This document shows, one piece after another, positions 61,274-64,000 of a DNA stretch of 64,000 nt (position 1 is its first letter; every line of letters starts with the position of its first letter). The stretch covers positions 96,819 through 160,818 of the forward strand of contig JAYWGN010000054.1 of the NCBI GenBank assembly GCA_043778255.1, written 5' to 3'. This DNA comes from JAYWGN01 sp043778255. Lineage in GTDB: Bacteria; Bacteroidota; Bacteroidia; Chitinophagales; Chitinophagaceae. The translations under genes and the position numbers were made by a program. The notes beneath the pieces are model-generated. The model was not told where the DNA came from and did no database searches. It saw only the letters and a program-made list of their open reading frames with translations.

Positions 61274-62611
61274 TTAAGTAGATACTTTTAATTTTTTTAA
61301 ATACAAATAAGTGAGTAACAGTAGCGATGTCCAATATAACCATTCGCTCATCCAAGCCACAGCAAGGTTTTGATGGTATATACGTAATGTAGTGTAAATG
61401 TAAATGAGGTATAGTATTATAGCTACTACTTCAATATAAAAAGCTATATGGCTTTTGCCGTGGGCTATTATTGTGTTAAGGTACACAATACTTACACTCA
61501 TTAACACCATAGCTAAAGTTATTACTCGTATTACCGGTATTGTATTGGCAATAAATATAGCATTGTTATTAAATGCACTAATTATAAGATTAGGAAATAT
61601 ATTAAGTACCGTACAAGTTAGTAATGTAAAACCCATACAAATATTGCGCAACATAGCTACTGTTTGTGGTACTTCATGTTGTTTGCCTTGCCCTATTATA
61701 TTGCTTATTACAGTATTAGTAGTACTACCCAATGCCCATATAAATACACCAAATAAGCCAAATACATTACGCATAACATTGCTTATAGCTAAGTTTAATT
61801 TTGCATTAAGCATATTGCCAATAAATAAATAAAATACAAACCAACTAACTATGCTTATAGCATTTTGAAACATCATTGGGCCCGATTGTTTTATAATTTG
61901 TTGCAATACATTTTTTTCAATTTTTATATTTGCAAATAATTCAAATTGCTTGGATAAGCCTTTGTATTTAATAATAATATAAGTTACAAACATACCTACA
62001 AATTCAGCAATTACCGATGCTATGGCAGCACCATTAATACCCATTTGTGGCATACCAAATTTTCCAAATATTAATGCATAATCCAATGCTATATTTACAC
62101 CAGTATCGGCCACTGTGCCGTATAGTAAGTATTTGCTTTGGTTAGTACCTACTAGCAATGCATTGCGCATTTGGTACATGTACAAAAACGGTAAGCCCAG
62201 TATTCGTATTTGCAAAAAATGTATAGCCACATTTGCAAGTGCTTTGTTAGGCAATATTTTAACCAATATAATTGGTAAAATGGTGTAGGTTAGTACAATA
62301 CCCACTACAGCTATAGCTATAGCAAATAATACTGCTTGGTTAAATAATTTCCCAATATCGTTGGGTTTGTTTTCGCCAGCCTTACGAGATATTAACGATT
62401 GCAAACCACTATTAAGCCCATACCCAATTGCTGAAAATATTAAATAGTAAACACCTGTAATACCCGCTACACCTAACTCCTCTATACCTAATTTGCCTAA
62501 AAAATAGGTATTAATTAAAAAATTAAGTTGAGGTACTAATATAGCAAAACTTATGGGCAACACAATTTTCAGTATTTGCTTATAGCTTATTTGTAATTGT
62601 AAGTTTTGCAT
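61274..62611 (-). CDS. MATE-family efflux transporter
   Basis: A 445-residue, 12-helix MATE protein with the early NFLINTYFLGKLG and GAAIASVIAEFVGM segments. It exports cationic drugs or metabolites by Na+ or H+ antiport; substrate unknown. Its start at 62611 (MQNLQLQISYKQ) sits next to the minisatellite, so the leader is short or contains the repeats. Confidence 0.9.
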   Translation of the reverse strand: MQNLQLQISYKQILKIVLPISFAILVPQLNFLINTYFLGKLGIEELGVAGITGVYYLIFSAIGYGLNSGLQSLISRKAGENKPNDIGKLFNQAVLFAIAIAVVGIVLTYTILPIILVKILPNKALANVAIHFLQIRILGLPFLYMYQMRNALLVGTNQSKYLLYGTVADTGVNIALDYALIFGKFGMPQMGINGAAIASVIAEFVGMFVTYIIIKYKGLSKQFELFANIKIEKNVLQQIIKQSGPMMFQNAISIVSWFVFYLFIGNMLNAKLNLAISNVMRNVFGLFGVFIWALGSTTNTVISNIIGQGKQHEVPQTVAMLRNICMGFTLLTCTVLNIFPNLIISAFNNNAIFIANTIPVIRVITLAMVLMSVSIVYLNTIIAHGKSHIAFYIEVVAIILYLIYIYTTLRIYHQNLAVAWMSEWLYWTSLLLLTYLYLKKLKVST

Positions 62612-62621
62612 TGAGGGTGGT

Positions 62622-62880
62622 GTGGGTCAAGTGGGTCACTGAGTCAAATGAGTCAAATAGGTCAGTGAGTCAAAAAGGTCAGTTGGTCAAATTGGTCAGT
62701 GAGTCAAATGAGTCAGATGGTTAAATTAGTCAAATAGGTCAGTGGGTCAAATGAGTCAGATGGTTAAATTGGTCAAATGGGTCATTGTGTCAAATGAGTC
62801 CGATGGTCAAATTGGTCTGTGAGTCAAAAGAGTCAAATAGGTCAGTGGGTCAAATGAGTCCGATGGTTAAATTGGTCAAT
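62622..62880. repeat. Degenerate minisatellite of about 30 units
   Basis: Units of 8 or 9 bases of the form GTCAAATGA / GTCAGTGG / GTTAAATTG follow one another without gap. Two-unit (17-base) and longer higher-order repeats are visible, for example GTCAGTGGGTCAAATGAGTC at about 62741 and 62841. The array has no spacers. Stops are frequent in every frame, so it is non-coding. Confidence 0.9.
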
Positions 62881-62956
62881 GTTTTTGATTCCTCTCCTTT
62901 AGATGAAAGAGCTAGTTCCACTTTCGTAGTTGGCGGTTAAGAGTGAGCCTATCATA

Positions 62957-63004
62957 AAACAAATAAAGCCACTTCATTACAAAGTAGCTTCATTTTATTT
63001 GTTT
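62957..63004 (-). terminator. Probable terminator of the rpmB-rpmG-DUF4295 operon
   Basis: AAACAAATAAAGCCACTT pairs imperfectly with AAGTAGCTTCATTTTATTTGTTT to form a long hairpin just past the DUF4295 stop. No pure T run follows, so the call is moderate. Confidence 0.5.
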
Positions 63005-63016
63005 CCGTCGAAGAAA

Positions 63017-63190
63017 TTATTTTTGAGCTAAGAAATCCTTAACTTTTTCTTTGTGTATTATTTGATCTTTAAATGTGAAAGCACCCGTTTTTGGGTTTCT
63101 TACAGCACGTATAACTTTGCTCCAGTTTTTTGCCTCTGCAGCTGCTTTCAAATCCTTTGTTTTCGCATTTTTTGAAGCTCCTTTTGCCAT
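63017..63190 (-). CDS. DUF4295 small basic protein
   Basis: A 57-residue basic protein beginning MAKGASKNAKTKDLKAAAEA and ending with the RNPKTGAFTFKDQIIHKEKV pattern. It matches the Bacteroidota DUF4295 family, which lies directly downstream of rpmB-rpmG as here and is likely ribosome-associated. It is 59 bases from rpmG. Function not proven. Confidence 0.88.
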   Translation of the reverse strand: MAKGASKNAKTKDLKAAAEAKNWSKVIRAVRNPKTGAFTFKDQIIHKEKVKDFLAQK

Positions 63191-63249
63191 TTTAATTTAA
63201 TTTATTTTTGTAAAAAAATTTTAGTTTAATTCTTAAAATCACTGTAAGT

Positions 63250-63432
63250 TTATTTAATCTCTTTATGTACCGTTACTTTTTTAAGTATTGGATTAAATTT
63301 TTTAAGTTCTAACCTTTCAGGGTTATTTTTTTTGTTCTTTTTAGTAATGTAACGGCTAGTACCTGGCATACCGCTAGTTTTGTGCTCTGTACATTCCATT
63401 ATTACTTGTACTCTATTACCTTTCTTTGCCAT
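63250..63432 (-). CDS. rpmG: 50S ribosomal protein L33
   Basis: A 60-residue protein with MAKKGNRVQVIMECTEHKTSGM and SRYITKKNKKNNPERLELKKF, the L33 signature. It lacks the zinc CxxC pairs (only one cysteine), so it is a zinc-independent C- form. Second gene of the rpmB operon, 29 bases after rpmB. Confidence 0.94.
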   Translation of the reverse strand: MAKKGNRVQVIMECTEHKTSGMPGTSRYITKKNKKNNPERLELKKFNPILKKVTVHKEIK

Positions 63433-63461
63433 TGTAATTTATTTTTTAATAATTTGTATAT

Positions 63462-63698
63462 TTATACTTTTTCACCCTTTGCTCTCAATTCTTTTACTAC
63501 CGCAAATAAGCCATTTTTGTTAATTGTTCGTATAGCTTCACCACTTACTTTAAGTGTAATCCATTTGCCTTCCTCAGCTAAAAAAAATCTTTTAGTTTGT
63601 AAATTGGGTAAAAAACGTCTTCTTGTTTTTATATTAGAGTGTGAAACGTAGTTTCCACTTATGGGTGATTTTCCTGTAACCTGACATACTCTAGCCAT
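63462..63698 (-). CDS. rpmB: 50S ribosomal protein L28
   Basis: A 78-residue protein with MARVCQVTGKSPISGNYVSH and KTRRRFLPNLQ, the L28 signature. The ATG at 63698 is used: a longer in-frame extension would start upstream of the promoter. First gene of rpmB-rpmG-DUF4295. Confidence 0.96.
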   Translation of the reverse strand: MARVCQVTGKSPISGNYVSHSNIKTRRRFLPNLQTKRFFLAEEGKWITLKVSGEAIRTINKNGLFAVVKELRAKGEKV

Positions 63699-63722
63699 AA
63701 CACTTAATTTATTTTTGGATTG

Positions 63723-63730
63723 CAAAAGTA
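63723..63730 (-). promoter_or_regulatory. rpmB -7 element
   Basis: On the - strand TACTTTTG matches TAnnTTTG, followed by CAATCCAAAA, as at rpsL. The -33 TTG is not at the usual distance. It lies 25 bases before the ATG. Confidence 0.55.
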
Positions 63731-63779
63731 CATAATAAATGTTACAATACACTTTTTTTGTATAAAAATAAAAACACAA

Positions 63780-64000
63780 GCCATATTAAAGCAAATGCCA
63801 TCAACTTGCTGAATGAAATTGAAAATAATGAAAAACTTTACATGTATAGAAATTTGAACCTAAAATTATAATTTTGCATTGTGCAATATGTATTAAGCAA
63901 TCACAAAAAAATTAATAAGTTTTGATTGGGCAATTAAACGACTTTTGAGAAACTAAGCCAACTTTGTAGTGTTGGAGGGTTTTTTGAGTGAGTTATTGTT
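63780..64000. other. End of window without a recognised gene
   Basis: About 220 AT-rich bases. A TAATTTTG (-7-like) at 63869-63876 on the + strand may serve a gene beyond the window. No open frame with homology is visible. Confidence 0.4.

Larger units (their letters stand above)
62612..63016. other. Gene-free region with minisatellite and terminator
   Basis: About 405 bases: the GTCA-type minisatellite (62622-62880), then a short stretch with no gene, then a hairpin near 62957-63004. No open frame covers the repeats on either strand. Confidence 0.6.

Noticed and set aside
62622..62880. CRISPR array
   Set aside because: Units are 8-9 bases, directly abutting and degenerate, with no unique spacers and no cas genes nearby.
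62622..62880. Similarity of TGAGTCA in the minisatellite to the eukaryotic AP-1 site
   Set aside because: A chance effect of the repeat unit; no such regulator exists in bacteria.
1..64000. tRNA or rRNA genes
   Set aside because: No cloverleaf with GGTTCGAATCC-type T-arm and no 16S/23S segments were recognised in either strand by eye; a covariance search would be needed to exclude a divergent tRNA.

Overview
The window looks like a chromosomal segment of an AT-rich Bacteroidota, probably of the Chitinophagales/Sphingobacteriales type. This is inferred from the families present: DUF6089 and PorT-like outer-membrane barrels, DUF3857/transglutaminase proteins, the rpmB-rpmG-DUF4295 operon, long-form IspH, and TTG-N19/20-TAnnTTTG promoters. 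Most of it is ordinary housekeeping sequence in short operons, with a few accessory inserts. No rRNA, tRNA or CRISPR array was recognised.

Layout. 1-7.3 kb: selD, an outer-membrane barrel, the threonylcarbamoyl-AMP synthase gene, a secreted small protein, a short M1 peptidase, a flippase and a coiled-coil secreted protein. 7.8-11 kb: a flotillin-like protein built from four N-terminal repeats, then a two-gene rpsL-rpsG operon. 11-16.4 kb: a methyltransferase, two polytopic (GT-C-like) membrane proteins, riboflavin synthase, rpsU and a Xer recombinase. 16.5-18.7 kb: a HaeIII-like (predicted GGCC) type II restriction-modification pair whose codon use differs from its neighbours. 18.7-33.5 kb: queA/pdxJ, msrA, an SDR enzyme, an ABC-F ATPase, ispD, purL, and a sugar MFS plus ROK kinase pair. 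33.5-36.6 kb: an accessory patch with palindromic repeats, an XRE/antitoxin/YoeB cassette, an ORF6N protein and an orphan lipoprotein. 36.8-48.5 kb: ispH, a barrel, rny, nadK, an Omp85-like protein, two DUF3857 proteins and a TerC protein. 48.56-49.04 kb: a gene-free region with a cluster of DnaA-box-like 9-mers in one orientation, lying between a leftward gene block and a rightward block that begins with dnaB. 49-54.9 kb: dnaB, rsmE, an M23 peptidase, bcp and a mini-zincin. 55-61.2 kb: a sucrose/trehalose locus (SLC45-like MFS, PfkB fructokinase, GH13_4 amylosucrase-type enzyme, and a GH37 trehalase on the other strand). 61.3-64 kb: a MATE transporter, a degenerate minisatellite of about 30 units, and rpmB-rpmG-DUF4295.

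The most interesting observations are the possible replication origin upstream of dnaB (48752-48896), the HaeIII-like island with a dyad overlapping its promoter, the amylosucrase-fructokinase-transporter trio, the four-fold repeat in the flotillin-like protein, the ROK kinase lacking its zinc cysteines, and the repeat-flanked toxin-antitoxin patch. No clearly new multi-gene system was identified. The origin candidate and the repeat structures are the signals that known genes do not explain.
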